Assembly (NCBI GenBank): GCA_017405945.1 | Contig: JAFQZL010000048.1 | Span: forward strand, 1 to 64,000 | DNA length: 64,000 nt | Direction of reading: 5' to 3' | DNA from: Acidaminococcaceae bacterium | GTDB taxonomy: Bacteria; Bacillota; Negativicutes; Acidaminococcales; Acidaminococcaceae | Shown here: positions 26,035-34,492 of the stretch, piece by piece | Position numbering within the stretch: the first letter of the stretch is position 1 | Layout of the letters: every line of letters begins with the position of its first letter | The notes under the pieces: model-generated | Database searches by the model: none | What the model was told of the DNA's origin: nothing | The model's input: the letters and a program-made list of their open reading frames with translations, nothing else | Made by a program: the position numbers and the translations under genes

Positions 26035-28212
26035 TTATGAAAGCAAATTCTTTAACCTGGCACGGATGCCCGTATCGAACCGGAACCCAAGATGATGTTC
26101 CAGTTCCTTACGGTTCATGCGAATTTTGGCATTATTAGCATCAGGAAGCTTTTCAGCCTGTATCTCACGAGGAAGAAGACTGGCCCAGTTCGATACCATC
26201 TTCTGTCCTGTTTTATCATTGCTTAAACAAATAGTAACATATTTTTCATCAATATAAAACGATTTCTTTTCTGTTTCATAAAGTCTAATTATCCGTTTCA
26301 GTTCCTCATCATAAACCGATTGTGAGTTAGCAGCATAATCAACATCCCACGACAATACTTTCATATATTTAGGAATGTCAAAACCGTATTCTTTAATAAT
26401 TTGAATAATGATTTTTGACGATTTTTTCATCAATTCAGGTGAATACTTATCCGTAAGTCCTTCTCCTGTATACAGCTTATTTAATTCGTCCGCAACGTAC
26501 GGAAGCATATAGGACAAATACTTGCGATAGAAAGCAGTACCGACACGGTTAATCAACTGCCTACCTTTTGTATCCATCTCACGAGGAATTACCTTGCTCG
26601 AAAGTCCAATATCAAAACTCATAAACACCATTCGCTTTCGCAGCGTTTCATCAGGATCAGACACTACGTTGGAAGCAAATACAGTCATTGGTTGACACTC
26701 ACGCTGTTCGATTTCGCAAGAATCTACTGTTCGTATCATTCCTGCAAAGGCGATTTTAAACGAGGAAGTAACTTCATCAATAAAAATAGGAATACCTTTG
26801 TGCAAGTATTTTTCATGCTTTTGAAAGATTTCTAAATCCTTTGACTTAACCCTATCAAATTTATACGTAAACCCTTTTTTGCCAGTCATCATTTTCAAAA
26901 AATACTGTACCATAAAGGTCTTTCCGCTATTTGATTTGGGCGAATTCAATAAAATATATAAAGGCAAACCTGATGTGCCAATATCACGCAGATATGCGGC
27001 ACAGCGCAATTTTGCATTAAACGGTGAAGAAAACATCGCATTCATCAATTTAAAATAATTATCTTTCGCCTGTTCTACCCGGCCAATAAAATTATCAAAG
27101 TTTGAAAATACCGAAAGCAGTTCCTTAATATCATTTTTCACATCATCATCCGATGGAAACAGGTCAACCTTTTGTTTATCCAAAAAAACAGTATTAGTCG
27201 GATAATCTATTGTCATACGAGGATATTCTTCCGACTTTTTTTCAATACTAATTTTTTTCATACTAACTTTGTTGGCAAGAAACGAATATTTCGTAATAAG
27301 CTTGGGAACTAACTGAATCACACCATTCTTTGATGATAATTTGAGTTCCTTGGATATTTCCCTATGGAACTGCTTCAGATTCTCCAAATCTTTGTTATAT
27401 TCAATAATTTCAAATTTAATTTCAGGGTCATTGATCTCCCTGACAATAATAGCCTTATCAATTATGCTTTTCTGTATATTTTCAAGTATAGGATTGTCAT
27501 CCTTTATCGAATACATTTCCGTTTCTACGCCTGCGATATCCTTGTCAGGAAGCTCCTCCATAGGCGTTTCTCTGACTTCCTGTTCAACCCGTGCGTTCGG
27601 AATAACAGGTTCAGACAGCGCCCAAGCGGTTTCAAACTCTGCCAGATACGCATCATAAGTGGCAGGGTCATCGCTGACAACAAAGTTTTCAATTTGGTTA
27701 AGTCCTGTCCATGCCCGAGCAGAAATATTGGCAGAAGGCATAATTGCACGTGTCCTGCCGTCATCGGCTTTCAGAAGATATATCTTACGATGGTCAATCA
27801 ATGCCATCGGGCACCGTATCTCTACTTCTTCTTCAACAACCCGTTTCGCCAGCTTCTTATTACGGTGCAGGCTTAACCGTAGTTCGTCAGATGTTGCCAT
27901 TATCTCATCCATTTGGTTTGCCAATGTCTGATTCAACTTCGAAGCAACAAATTCTGCGCCAAGAATAATCTGCGCCTGCTCAAACTTCTCTGTCAACCGT
28001 GCTACAAAGCCAAAGTTATAAGAAAAAGATATGACCTTTAAGTCCTGATACCCGTTAAAAAGGCTCAACGGGTCTTCCATCGTAGTGTCTTCATACTTTA
28101 CCCAATGACACCGTATCAGATTGTTATTGGAAATAAAATCGTTTCTGTTGACAACCGTTATCTGCGGGATTTCAGTTTCTCCAAACAAACTCGTTACATT
28201 ATCATCAGCCAT
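26035..28212 (-). CDS. PLD-family nuclease fused to a P-loop ATPase
   Basis: The protein has 725 residues. About residues 130-175 hold one PLD motif, DHRKIYLLKADDGRTRAIM followed by PSANIS (His about 140, Asn about 159), as in HKD nucleases of restriction and defence systems. Residues 240-400 are unassigned. A P-loop LNSPKSNSGKTFM lies near residue 428 and a Walker B IPIFIDEV near 476, with helical sequence to the end. A single HKD motif would require a dimer. It heads a two-gene operon with its own promoter and operator repeats beside an RM system, so a defence role is the best inference. I do not know this architecture as a named system. Confidence 0.75.
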   Translation of the reverse strand: MADDNVTSLFGETEIPQITVVNRNDFISNNNLIRCHWVKYEDTTMEDPLSLFNGYQDLKVISFSYNFGFVARLTEKFEQAQIILGAEFVASKLNQTLANQMDEIMATSDELRLSLHRNKKLAKRVVEEEVEIRCPMALIDHRKIYLLKADDGRTRAIMPSANISARAWTGLNQIENFVVSDDPATYDAYLAEFETAWALSEPVIPNARVEQEVRETPMEELPDKDIAGVETEMYSIKDDNPILENIQKSIIDKAIIVREINDPEIKFEIIEYNKDLENLKQFHREISKELKLSSKNGVIQLVPKLITKYSFLANKVSMKKISIEKKSEEYPRMTIDYPTNTVFLDKQKVDLFPSDDDVKNDIKELLSVFSNFDNFIGRVEQAKDNYFKLMNAMFSSPFNAKLRCAAYLRDIGTSGLPLYILLNSPKSNSGKTFMVQYFLKMMTGKKGFTYKFDRVKSKDLEIFQKHEKYLHKGIPIFIDEVTSSFKIAFAGMIRTVDSCEIEQRECQPMTVFASNVVSDPDETLRKRMVFMSFDIGLSSKVIPREMDTKGRQLINRVGTAFYRKYLSYMLPYVADELNKLYTGEGLTDKYSPELMKKSSKIIIQIIKEYGFDIPKYMKVLSWDVDYAANSQSVYDEELKRIIRLYETEKKSFYIDEKYVTICLSNDKTGQKMVSNWASLLPREIQAEKLPDANNAKIRMNRKELEHHLGFRFDTGIRARLKNLLS

Positions 28213-28250
28213 TGTTTTTTCTCCTTGTATTATTCCAGAAATAAGACTTA

Positions 28251-28311
28251 ATTTTTAGACTTCCTTACTGTATTGTATCGTTTATCCAAAAATAAGTCAA
28301 TATTTTTAGAC
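28251..28311 (-). promoter_or_regulatory. Promoter and direct-repeat operator of the PLD-ATPase operon
   Basis: Minus-strand TTGACT (28295-28300), 17 bp, TACAAT (28272-28277). The plus-strand word ATTTTTAGAC occurs at 28251-28260 and 28302-28311, flanking the promoter, as expected for an autoregulator site. Confidence 0.7.
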
Positions 28312-28321
28312 AGCCCAAAAA

Positions 28322-28354
28322 CAAAAAAATCCAGCCGAAAATTGACTGGATTTT
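28322..28354 (-). terminator. Terminator of the thyX operon
   Basis: On the minus strand AAAATCCAG and CTGGATTTT pair and end in T7. Confidence 0.8.
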
Positions 28355-28398
28355 AAAAGAAAAGCTATATACTTTTACATGTATCGCAAAACTTATCA

Positions 28399-29055
28399 TT
28401 ATTGCCTTTCACTGTTGTCGTCTCCAAAAACTTCGTTACACAGGATGTCATCAAAAACGATAGGGATCACGTGTTTAAACGTTTCCAACAGGGGGACCGC
28501 AACCTCCCGCATCTGCGGATGGGCCGCCGGGCTGGTGCGGAGCTTGAAGAAATGCCGCCACTCTCGGAGGTTCATCGTTACGATGATTTCCGTTTTCAGA
28601 CTGTTTGGCAGTACGGCCCTGGCCTCCTGCGGCGTCGCCCCCAGCCGGATCAGTTCCATATAATCTTCCTCGATCCGCTGCATGGCATTTGTCCATACGC
28701 CCATCTTCGCCGGGTCGTCCTTCCAATAGAACGGGCGGATGAAGGTCAGCTCGTTGCCGAATTTCTCATTGGAGTAATTGCAGTATCTGGTACTTTCCTG
28801 CGAATACGAGGCGATCCGGTGTCTGACGATCTCATGCGTCACGCCCCGGTCACAGGTGATGCGGACGGTCACCTTTTCATGCTCAAGAACGGACTCGTGG
28901 CCTTTTTTGATGATGTTAAAGACAAATCTCCGAGCGGAATCCTTTGTAATTTTGTTCTCGCTTTTGTAACAGGTGCGCCCGGCCCGTTCGATACGCCGCA
29001 GCATTTCCTCGCCGTTGACAGGCAGGAACCAAAAACTCGGTTCAATGATTTTCAT
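28399..29055 (-). CDS. thyX: Flavin-dependent thymidylate synthase
   Basis: The protein has 218 residues. The ThyX signature RHRIASYSQESTRY (RHRxxS) lies near residue 78, and REWRHFFKLRTSPAAHPQMR supplies the C-terminal dUMP and FAD contacts. It makes dTMP from dUMP with methylene-tetrahydrofolate and FAD. AAGGAGG precedes ATG. Phages and large plasmids carry thyX to support their own DNA synthesis. It is the last gene of an operon starting with the second M48 peptidase. Confidence 0.95.
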   Translation of the reverse strand: MKIIEPSFWFLPVNGEEMLRRIERAGRTCYKSENKITKDSARRFVFNIIKKGHESVLEHEKVTVRITCDRGVTHEIVRHRIASYSQESTRYCNYSNEKFGNELTFIRPFYWKDDPAKMGVWTNAMQRIEEDYMELIRLGATPQEARAVLPNSLKTEIIVTMNLREWRHFFKLRTSPAAHPQMREVAVPLLETFKHVIPIVFDDILCNEVFGDDNSERQ

Positions 29056-29097
29056 TTTGGCAGTCCTCCTTTTTTATGTTTGCCAACACAAAATTTG

Positions 29098-29469
29098 TTA
29101 TTGCTTTAATTCCGGCAAACCGGTAAAACCTATGCAATAAATGGTTCGTTTAGCCAGTTTGGCCAGCCGGAATATATAGTTTGTCTCGATTTCCTTCCCG
29201 CTCCCGAACAGGATGACCTCGTCAACCAAAGACATGATCTCCAATATGCAGGCCTGGCGTTTCGGGATGGAATCGGGCAGGGGCAGGGCATAGCACGAAA
29301 TATGGCAGGAACGCGCCCAGATTTCCGTTATATGACACGTTCCGTCCTGACGGAACGTGTATATCGTGTTTCCTTTTTTAACGCGCTCCTGAAGGATTTT
29401 TCGCACTGCATCCATGTCTGCGAAGCTGGCGTTTCCGTAAACAAGGAATCTCTTGGATTTATTCTCCAT
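29098..29469 (-). CDS. Small Rossmann-like (SLOG-type) hypothetical protein
   Basis: The protein has 123 residues. Alternating strands and helices (RFLVYGNASFADMDAVRKIL; EVILFGSGKEIETNYIFRLA; RTIYCIGFTG) suggest a nucleotide-binding Rossmann-like fold of the DUF2493/SLOG kind. The family call is tentative. It overlaps the upstream gene by 11 bp. Confidence 0.6.
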   Translation of the reverse strand: MENKSKRFLVYGNASFADMDAVRKILQERVKKGNTIYTFRQDGTCHITEIWARSCHISCYALPLPDSIPKRQACILEIMSLVDEVILFGSGKEIETNYIFRLAKLAKRTIYCIGFTGLPELKQ

Positions 29470-29752
29470 CTTTATTCCTCATGCGGAGCAGCGCCTCGTA
29501 TTCTTTTACAAGCCTTTTTTGTTTTCGTTTAAGGCATTGATCTTCTTTTTGTTTTCTGCAGATACGTTCCTTTTTCTCCGCAAACCGGTCCCGCCCGGAC
29601 GGGCCGTTCAGTACCGTCCGCCCACGTCGTTGCCGGAGGTAGTCGGTAATGAAACGGTCTTCCTCCTCGGATACCCAGTATGTTTTATGGATTCTTACCA
29701 CCCTTCCGAAAGGGCGTCCTACGTTCTTTTTATTATCAGTCATATTTTTCAT
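29459..29752 (-). CDS. Basic small protein, MobC-like start
   Basis: The protein has 97 residues, very basic. NVGRPFGRVVRIHKTYWVSE followed by EEDRFITDYLRQRR resembles the ribbon-helix-helix start of some relaxosome accessory proteins, with a Lys/Arg coiled tail. No relaxase is nearby, so this is only a suggestion. It overlaps the M48 gene by 17 bp. Confidence 0.55.
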   Translation of the reverse strand: MKNMTDNKKNVGRPFGRVVRIHKTYWVSEEEDRFITDYLRQRRGRTVLNGPSGRDRFAEKKERICRKQKEDQCLKRKQKRLVKEYEALLRMRNKDGE

Positions 29753-30656
29753 CCTCTTCTACGCGGCCCATATATTGCCGGATGCGTTTGAGCCGTTTTT
29801 CTGTTACGGGATGCGTAGACCAGAAGCTGTCCACGAATCCTACAGGCTTTTCACTCCTCGTGACGAAGGAAAGGCCCTTGTACAGTTCTGCGGCAAAGCC
29901 CAGCTCACAGGCGTAACGGTCCGCGTCGTATTCTTCATACCGGGAAAATAACAGCGTGACCAATAGAGACGGCACATTGATTACAAAATGGATCACTGTG
30001 AGGCAGATCGCCACAGCCCAGGTATAAATCCCCAACACGATATTCACGATAGGAATCCACACGAGCCAGTTGCAGACCATCACGGTCAAATTCAGGATGC
30101 TGACGGCCATATCCCCGAAGAAACCCATGCAGGAAAGCAGGATGTTGATGCGGGTATCCCCGTTATGGATGTGTCCTGCTTCGTGAGCGAGGATCCCGGC
30201 CAAGGGAAGCGTCCATAATTTGTCGATGGCGCCACGAGTCACGATGATATTGTTTTTCCCGAACGCAGCTGCGTTGCACCCCGCTTCTTCCAGCACGTAC
30301 AGGTTATAATCATTTAAAGCCCTGCCTTCCTTTTCACAGACAAGACGCAGGGCGCCGCTGAGTTTTTCATAGTCTTTCCCGGTCGCCTTCCTTGCCCCCA
30401 TCATAAAAAGAATGATGCGCTGCATAAGCCAGGTGCGGCAAAAGAGGCAGGGGACGAAAATGGTAACAAGAGACAGGTTTAGGATCAGGTTCTCCGTGGT
30501 AGGAGGGATATGCAGGAACACAAGCATATCCTTTACCCCGTTCCACAATGGTTCGGGCGTGCAGTACCACACTGCACCCCAAAGGACAGACACCAACCCC
30601 ATGTTGGCAATGAATGTTAAAGTTAAAGCGACAAATCCACGAATCATGGCAAGCAT
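29736..30656 (-). CDS. Second M48-family membrane zinc metallopeptidase
   Basis: The protein has 306 residues from ATG 30656, where AGGAGGT is 7 nt upstream. Membrane spans lie near residues 5-30, 50-75 and 165-220. The zinc site is LAHEAGHIHNGDTRI and the third ligand lies in EEYDADRYACELGF. It is paralogous to the protein at 199-1152 but clearly diverged. It is the first gene of the operon with the RHH-like, Rossmann-like and thyX genes. Two 36-nt repeats lie 58 bp before its start. Confidence 0.88.
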   Translation of the reverse strand: MLAMIRGFVALTLTFIANMGLVSVLWGAVWYCTPEPLWNGVKDMLVFLHIPPTTENLILNLSLVTIFVPCLFCRTWLMQRIILFMMGARKATGKDYEKLSGALRLVCEKEGRALNDYNLYVLEEAGCNAAAFGKNNIIVTRGAIDKLWTLPLAGILAHEAGHIHNGDTRINILLSCMGFFGDMAVSILNLTVMVCNWLVWIPIVNIVLGIYTWAVAICLTVIHFVINVPSLLVTLLFSRYEEYDADRYACELGFAAELYKGLSFVTRSEKPVGFVDSFWSTHPVTEKRLKRIRQYMGRVEEDEKYD

Positions 30657-30714
30657 GGCCTGCACCTCCTTCCGTTACCGTTTCCGGTATTTTCATAATT
30701 AAGATGATTTAATC

Positions 30715-30786
30715 TTTCGCTACGTTTGTTGCTATCAGTTTTTCTGAATCTTTCTCATTACGTGTTGCTATCGGATTATGTGAATA
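30715..30786 (-). repeat. Two tandem 36-nt repeats before the M48 gene
   Basis: On the minus strand, units at 30786-30751 and 30750-30715; the second begins GATTCAGAAAAACTGATAGC and ends ACGTAGCGAAA. The same 36-nt unit occurs twice at 38014-38085. There are no spacers, so it is not a CRISPR array; operator or iteron-like use is likely. Confidence 0.75.
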
Positions 30787-30795
30787 ATATATTTT

Positions 30796-31662
30796 TTAAG
30801 CTTCCGCCGTTTCTTTTGGCAGGACGATTTTCCCGTCTTTCCAGTTAGGCGGATAGATCTCATGGGCGTGGTTCATAATGCCGATCGGGTAGGGCTTTGG
30901 CGGCTTCTCGTGTCGGTCCAGCTCATACCACACAGTAAAAAGGTGGCTCAGGAACAGCTTGGTGGCATACCGGGCGGCCCGCTGGGTGATATGGGACGGT
31001 GGTAGTTTGCCCGACTCATAACACTGCTGCATCTCCTTGTTCTTGAAATGTTTTGTGGCCAGGATGGCCTTGCACTGGTCCCGGTATTCCAGATTCTCGT
31101 TCTTTTTCGTTTCATACTGTTTACGGAGCAAGTAAACTTTTCCATAAACCGCGTCATCCCGTCCGGACATCTTGATGAAGCTTTGTCCGATTTTCCAGCA
31201 GAGCGTTTTCAAACGGGGGTTCCAAGGTCTCTTTTCGCCCTTCATCCATTTTTTCGTCGGGTCAAGTCCTGCGAACGCATGGATCTGCCCGGCGGTCTCC
31301 ACCCGTTTTATGTCGATGTTGGCGATAAGCCCGGCGGCAAGCACCGGTCCGATGCCGACGATACTCATCATCCACCGGGCGATAGGCTTGGCCTCCACAT
31401 ATTCCGCAAGGCAGGCTCTGATGTTGCTTTCGAGTGTTTTATAGTTCTTTGCAAAGAACGAAATCGTTTCATGGGGTTCCGCCCCGTCCTTTCCGGCCGC
31501 CTTGTCAATGGCGCGGATCTGGTTGGTGGAGCGGATGCGCCCCGCCTGCAGTTGGTAATACGTGTCTACCAAGAACCGTGCCTCTGTGTCCGTCAGGGTA
31601 GCGGACGCTGTTTTCACGTCTTTTGATAGTTTTGCCAGGGCTGTGAGTTCTGTAAATTCCAT
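30796..31662 (-). CDS. IS110-type Tnp_20 domain protein without DEDD domain
   Basis: The protein has 288 residues. Residues 100-190 match the C-terminal domain of IS110/IS116 recombinases (SIVGIGPVLAAGLIANID; AGQIHAFAGLDPTKKW; a Trp-Asn-Pro-Arg-Leu block). The N-terminal 95 residues are helical and carry no RuvC-like DEDD motifs. IS ends are not visible, and the gene sits in an operon with DUF1848 and small genes, so it looks like a domesticated derivative rather than an active element. Proteins of this shape are probably misnamed transposases. Confidence 0.75.
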   Translation of the reverse strand: MEFTELTALAKLSKDVKTASATLTDTEARFLVDTYYQLQAGRIRSTNQIRAIDKAAGKDGAEPHETISFFAKNYKTLESNIRACLAEYVEAKPIARWMMSIVGIGPVLAAGLIANIDIKRVETAGQIHAFAGLDPTKKWMKGEKRPWNPRLKTLCWKIGQSFIKMSGRDDAVYGKVYLLRKQYETKKNENLEYRDQCKAILATKHFKNKEMQQCYESGKLPPSHITQRAARYATKLFLSHLFTVWYELDRHEKPPKPYPIGIMNHAHEIYPPNWKDGKIVLPKETAEA

Positions 31663-31676
31663 GGTCTTCTTCCCGT

Positions 31677-31865
31677 TTACAGCAGGTCGTTGAAATTATA
31701 TTGTTCCTTAATATCTACCTGCAGCCTTCCGTTTCCTAAATCCCGTTTGGACAGGACGACGTATTCACGCTTCCTGCTTTCAAGGTATTCGATGTGTTTT
31801 TCAAATTCGCTGGTTTTATCAAATTCGATCCGTTTGTTTACGCTGGCTGCGATTACCTTTTTCAT
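31677..31865 (-). CDS. Small hypothetical protein
   Basis: The protein has 62 residues (MKKVIAASVNKRIEFDKTSE...), charged, with a YVVLSKRDLGNGRLQVDIKE beta segment. It lies 14 bp upstream of the Tnp_20-type gene in the same operon. Not recognised. Confidence 0.6.
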   Translation of the reverse strand: MKKVIAASVNKRIEFDKTSEFEKHIEYLESRKREYVVLSKRDLGNGRLQVDIKEQYNFNDLL

Positions 31866-31867
31866 GT

Positions 31868-32044
31868 TTATACCCCTTTGCTCTCATTGATGGCAGAATT
31901 CATTTTGTCTTTCCATTCCCGCAACAGTTTATTGTTTTGCCGGAGGAATCTCCGTATACCCGCCCGGCGCACCTTGACGGGAAGCCTGTTGTTTGGGACA
32001 TAATATCGTCTGATGCTCTCGAAATTTTGTCTGTGTTCGTTCAT
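31868..32044 (-). CDS. Small basic protein
   Basis: The protein has 58 residues from ATG 32044 with AAAGGAG upstream: MNEHRQNFESIRRYYVPNNR, then a basic helix rich in Arg and Lys (KVRRAGIRRFLRQNNKLLRE). It lies between DUF1848 and the 62-residue gene. Nucleic-acid binding is possible from charge; not recognised. Confidence 0.6.
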   Translation of the reverse strand: MNEHRQNFESIRRYYVPNNRLPVKVRRAGIRRFLRQNNKLLREWKDKMNSAINESKGV

Positions 32045-32055
32045 ATTTTCTCCTT

Positions 32056-33015
32056 TCATTCCATAGCGCCCCCGAACAGGTCCGTTTCCCTGCGGACCAG
32101 CGACCGGGCGTTCTTGTTTTCCACAACCTCGTCTTCCTCCCGCACCCTGTCGCACAGCATGGGGGAATTGATGTCATACCGGGCGGAGATAAGCTTTACC
32201 ATAGCATCGCCCTTCAGGTTGGCATAACAGTAACGGCATCCGTTTGGGCAGGTGTTATACGTGCCGATGTCGATGCTCGTCGAGCAGAGGCATTCGGACC
32301 GCTGGGCAGTATCTTTTCCAAGAGGGGAGAGCGTCGTACCCAAGAGCCTCTCGATCCGTGTCTTGTCGATACAGGCGTTGTGACCGATACCGACGGGGGA
32401 CAGGTCTATTTCCTCGGCACAGGTAGAAACCGTCATCCCGTGTTCTTTGGCTGTCACGGCGAGCTTGGACGAGAAGTCCAGCAGGAAATCATCGGTTTTG
32501 TCTTCCGCCTGCAGTCCGGTAACGGCTTGTCCGTATACGCTGTAATTATCCAAGAAGGAAATGACGCAGGTATCTGTGTATCCCTCTAATGTCCTGGCTA
32601 TTTCCCCGAAGGCCCGTAAATGATATTCAGGCGTGTAGCGGTCGTTGAACAGGATAGGGTCATACCGCCAAACCATGCGGTCTTTCCCCAGCTGTTCTGA
32701 CAGCCGGATGAAAGCCGGAAGGATGACGTTCTTCTTGTTTGGGATATGCGGTTCTATGTCTTTCCCGTAACCGGTCACCGTAAACTGAAAATAATACATA
32801 TAGTCCCGTATCGCCGGGAGTTTGTCCAGCATCGGCAGGGGATTCTTGGTCCAGAACACGATGCAGTCCACAACGGACGGGGAGAGGCTGATCCTTGAAA
32901 CGCTGTGCCGGAACTTGGGATTCCGGACGAAAAGGAAACCTTCCTGCACACGTTTCAAAAACCAGTCGCTGTAACAGGCCGGTATGTCCGTTCTTCTGCT
33001 TGCTGAAATAATCAT
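32056..33015 (-). CDS. DUF1848 iron-sulfur protein (SPL-like)
   Basis: The protein has 319 residues, starting MIISASRRTDIPACYSDWF, the DUF1848 signature. The C-terminal cluster CPNGCRYCYAN and an earlier CLCST segment would bind an iron-sulfur centre, distantly like spore photoproduct lyase. The TKNPLPML and QFTVTGYG blocks are also typical. DNA repair has been proposed for the family but not shown. It heads an operon with three small genes and the Tnp_20-type gene. Confidence 0.85.
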   Translation of the reverse strand: MIISASRRTDIPACYSDWFLKRVQEGFLFVRNPKFRHSVSRISLSPSVVDCIVFWTKNPLPMLDKLPAIRDYMYYFQFTVTGYGKDIEPHIPNKKNVILPAFIRLSEQLGKDRMVWRYDPILFNDRYTPEYHLRAFGEIARTLEGYTDTCVISFLDNYSVYGQAVTGLQAEDKTDDFLLDFSSKLAVTAKEHGMTVSTCAEEIDLSPVGIGHNACIDKTRIERLLGTTLSPLGKDTAQRSECLCSTSIDIGTYNTCPNGCRYCYANLKGDAMVKLISARYDINSPMLCDRVREEDEVVENKNARSLVRRETDLFGGAME

Positions 33016-33028
33016 GTTGCGTTTCCCC

Positions 33029-33799
33029 CTATGATTTGCGTCTTTTTGTCAACAAAGTGTTTTTTCCATATTTCGACTTTTGTAATTGCAGTCGCCTAAC
33101 AGCATTTTCAATGTCAAAAGCAGGCACTTTATTGGGTATATACTTACTGTTTTTATCCAAAATGGGATACATCAATGCCTGCAACACGATACGCCGTTCA
33201 ATAAATTTCTTCACAGATGAAGGCCGGGACTTATTCCCTAACAGGTTTATCGGAAAAGTCCTTTTTAACTGTTCAATAAGCGTTCTTTCAATCAATGGCA
33301 TCATATAATCTTCCCAATTACCGCCAATGCCGTTCAAAGGAAATTGCATAAGGGTTATGATATTAGCTCTTACCGGCCAGCTAAACAAATCACTTTCTTT
33401 GGGACGTATATGCCAAATATCCAAGGTATTACAAATTACGGGCATTCTGTATTGAGCCAATATTTCAGAGGAATAAACGCTTTGATCACCAGCATCCGGA
33501 AAAATCTTTGTAAAAAAGGATTCGCCGTATTTTTTTATAAAGTTCTGCACAAAGACGGCCTCTGCTGCGGTTATTGAGTCGGTCGAATACGGCATTAGAG
33601 TTCGTCCTCTAATGAAGTCAAAGGAAACCGCGAACACATTAGCTAAAGCCTCATAAGCTTTAGTTGAGGGTGTTGAATTTCCAATTTCATAATTGGCTAC
33701 CGTACCTTTGCTGCTCATATCGCAAAGAATCGAAATCTCCGAAAGTGATATACCGTAAGAGTTTCGTAGCAACTTAATAATGCTTGCAGAAAATCTCAT
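33029..33799 (-). CDS. XRE-family regulator with long C-terminal domain
   Basis: The protein has 256 residues. The helix-turn-helix is residues 5-60 (ISLSEISILCDMSSKGTVAN). The remaining 190 residues are unrecognised. It lies 3 bp after the stop of another XRE gene, and the two are probably cotranscribed. Base composition is AT-rich compared with flanking genes, a sign of separate origin. Confidence 0.75.
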   Translation of the reverse strand: MRFSASIIKLLRNSYGISLSEISILCDMSSKGTVANYEIGNSTPSTKAYEALANVFAVSFDFIRGRTLMPYSTDSITAAEAVFVQNFIKKYGESFFTKIFPDAGDQSVYSSEILAQYRMPVICNTLDIWHIRPKESDLFSWPVRANIITLMQFPLNGIGGNWEDYMMPLIERTLIEQLKRTFPINLLGNKSRPSSVKKFIERRIVLQALMYPILDKNSKYIPNKVPAFDIENAVRRLQLQKSKYGKNTLLTKRRKS

Positions 33800-33802
33800 G
33801 GG

Positions 33803-34396
33803 TTACTCCTTTGGCCTGTATTTTAAATCTTTCGTATAATATTCCTTTAAGTAGATGTAACGTACGCGTTTTCTGAATATAGGTTGGTAACGGCAATTCA
33901 CGAAAATCTTATTTGAAAGAAAGTCTATAAAGTCCGAGGCTTTTAAAAAATTTTCTTGTTCTATATCCATCAAAAACGTAATATGTATCAAAAATATAAG
34001 CCTGCCGTTAATTGCATAATCAGCTTCATCGGGAATGATACTTGCGTCCTTTTCATAGTGGATAGATTGGTTGTTTCTCCATAGGGCGATAACGTCTTTA
34101 ATAACGGCCTCGGCATTTAATATATGAATACGTTGTTTTAAGTATTTCTGTGCCGCTGTTATTGACGCTTTGGTATAAGGCGTGTCCGATAAACCCGTAA
34201 GCCATTCCAAAGATACCCCGAAAAACAAAGCGATTTTTAGAAGCGTAAAATAGGATGGCAGGCTTTTGCCGGTTTCGAATTGGCTGATAGCAGCTGACGA
34301 GGTCATGCCAAGAATATCAGCAAGCTCGGTCATCGTTACATTATGTGATTCCCGTAATTCTTTTAGACGGGTTTTAAAAACGTTTTCAAAAACCAT
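33803..34396 (-). CDS. XRE-family regulator
   Basis: The protein has 197 residues. The helix-turn-helix is residues 8-65 (VTMTELADILGMTSSAAISQ FETGKSLPS). The C-terminal 120 residues are unassigned. It pairs with the next XRE gene; both may control the DUF1848 operon below them. Confidence 0.8.
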   Translation of the reverse strand: MVFENVFKTRLKELRESHNVTMTELADILGMTSSAAISQFETGKSLPSYFTLLKIALFFGVSLEWLTGLSDTPYTKASITAAQKYLKQRIHILNAEAVIKDVIALWRNNQSIHYEKDASIIPDEADYAINGRLIFLIHITFLMDIEQENFLKASDFIDFLSNKIFVNCRYQPIFRKRVRYIYLKEYYTKDLKYRPKE

Positions 34397-34438
34397 ACTT
34401 TCCTCATTTTCTCCACGTATCTTTAGCGGTCAGCATTA

Positions 34439-34480
34439 TAAAAAGCCCCGCCTGCCATCCGGCAGGAAAGCAGGCAGGGC
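34439..34480 (-). terminator. Terminator of ssb
   Basis: On the minus strand GCCCTGCCTGC and GCAGGCGGGGC pair and end in TTTTAT. Confidence 0.8.
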
Positions 34481-34492
34481 GAGAGAGGACTA

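Noticed and set aside
30715..30786. 36-nt repeats (also 38014-38085) looked like CRISPR repeats
   Set aside because: They are head-to-tail without spacers, lack any hairpin like the Cas12a handle and stand before ordinary genes.
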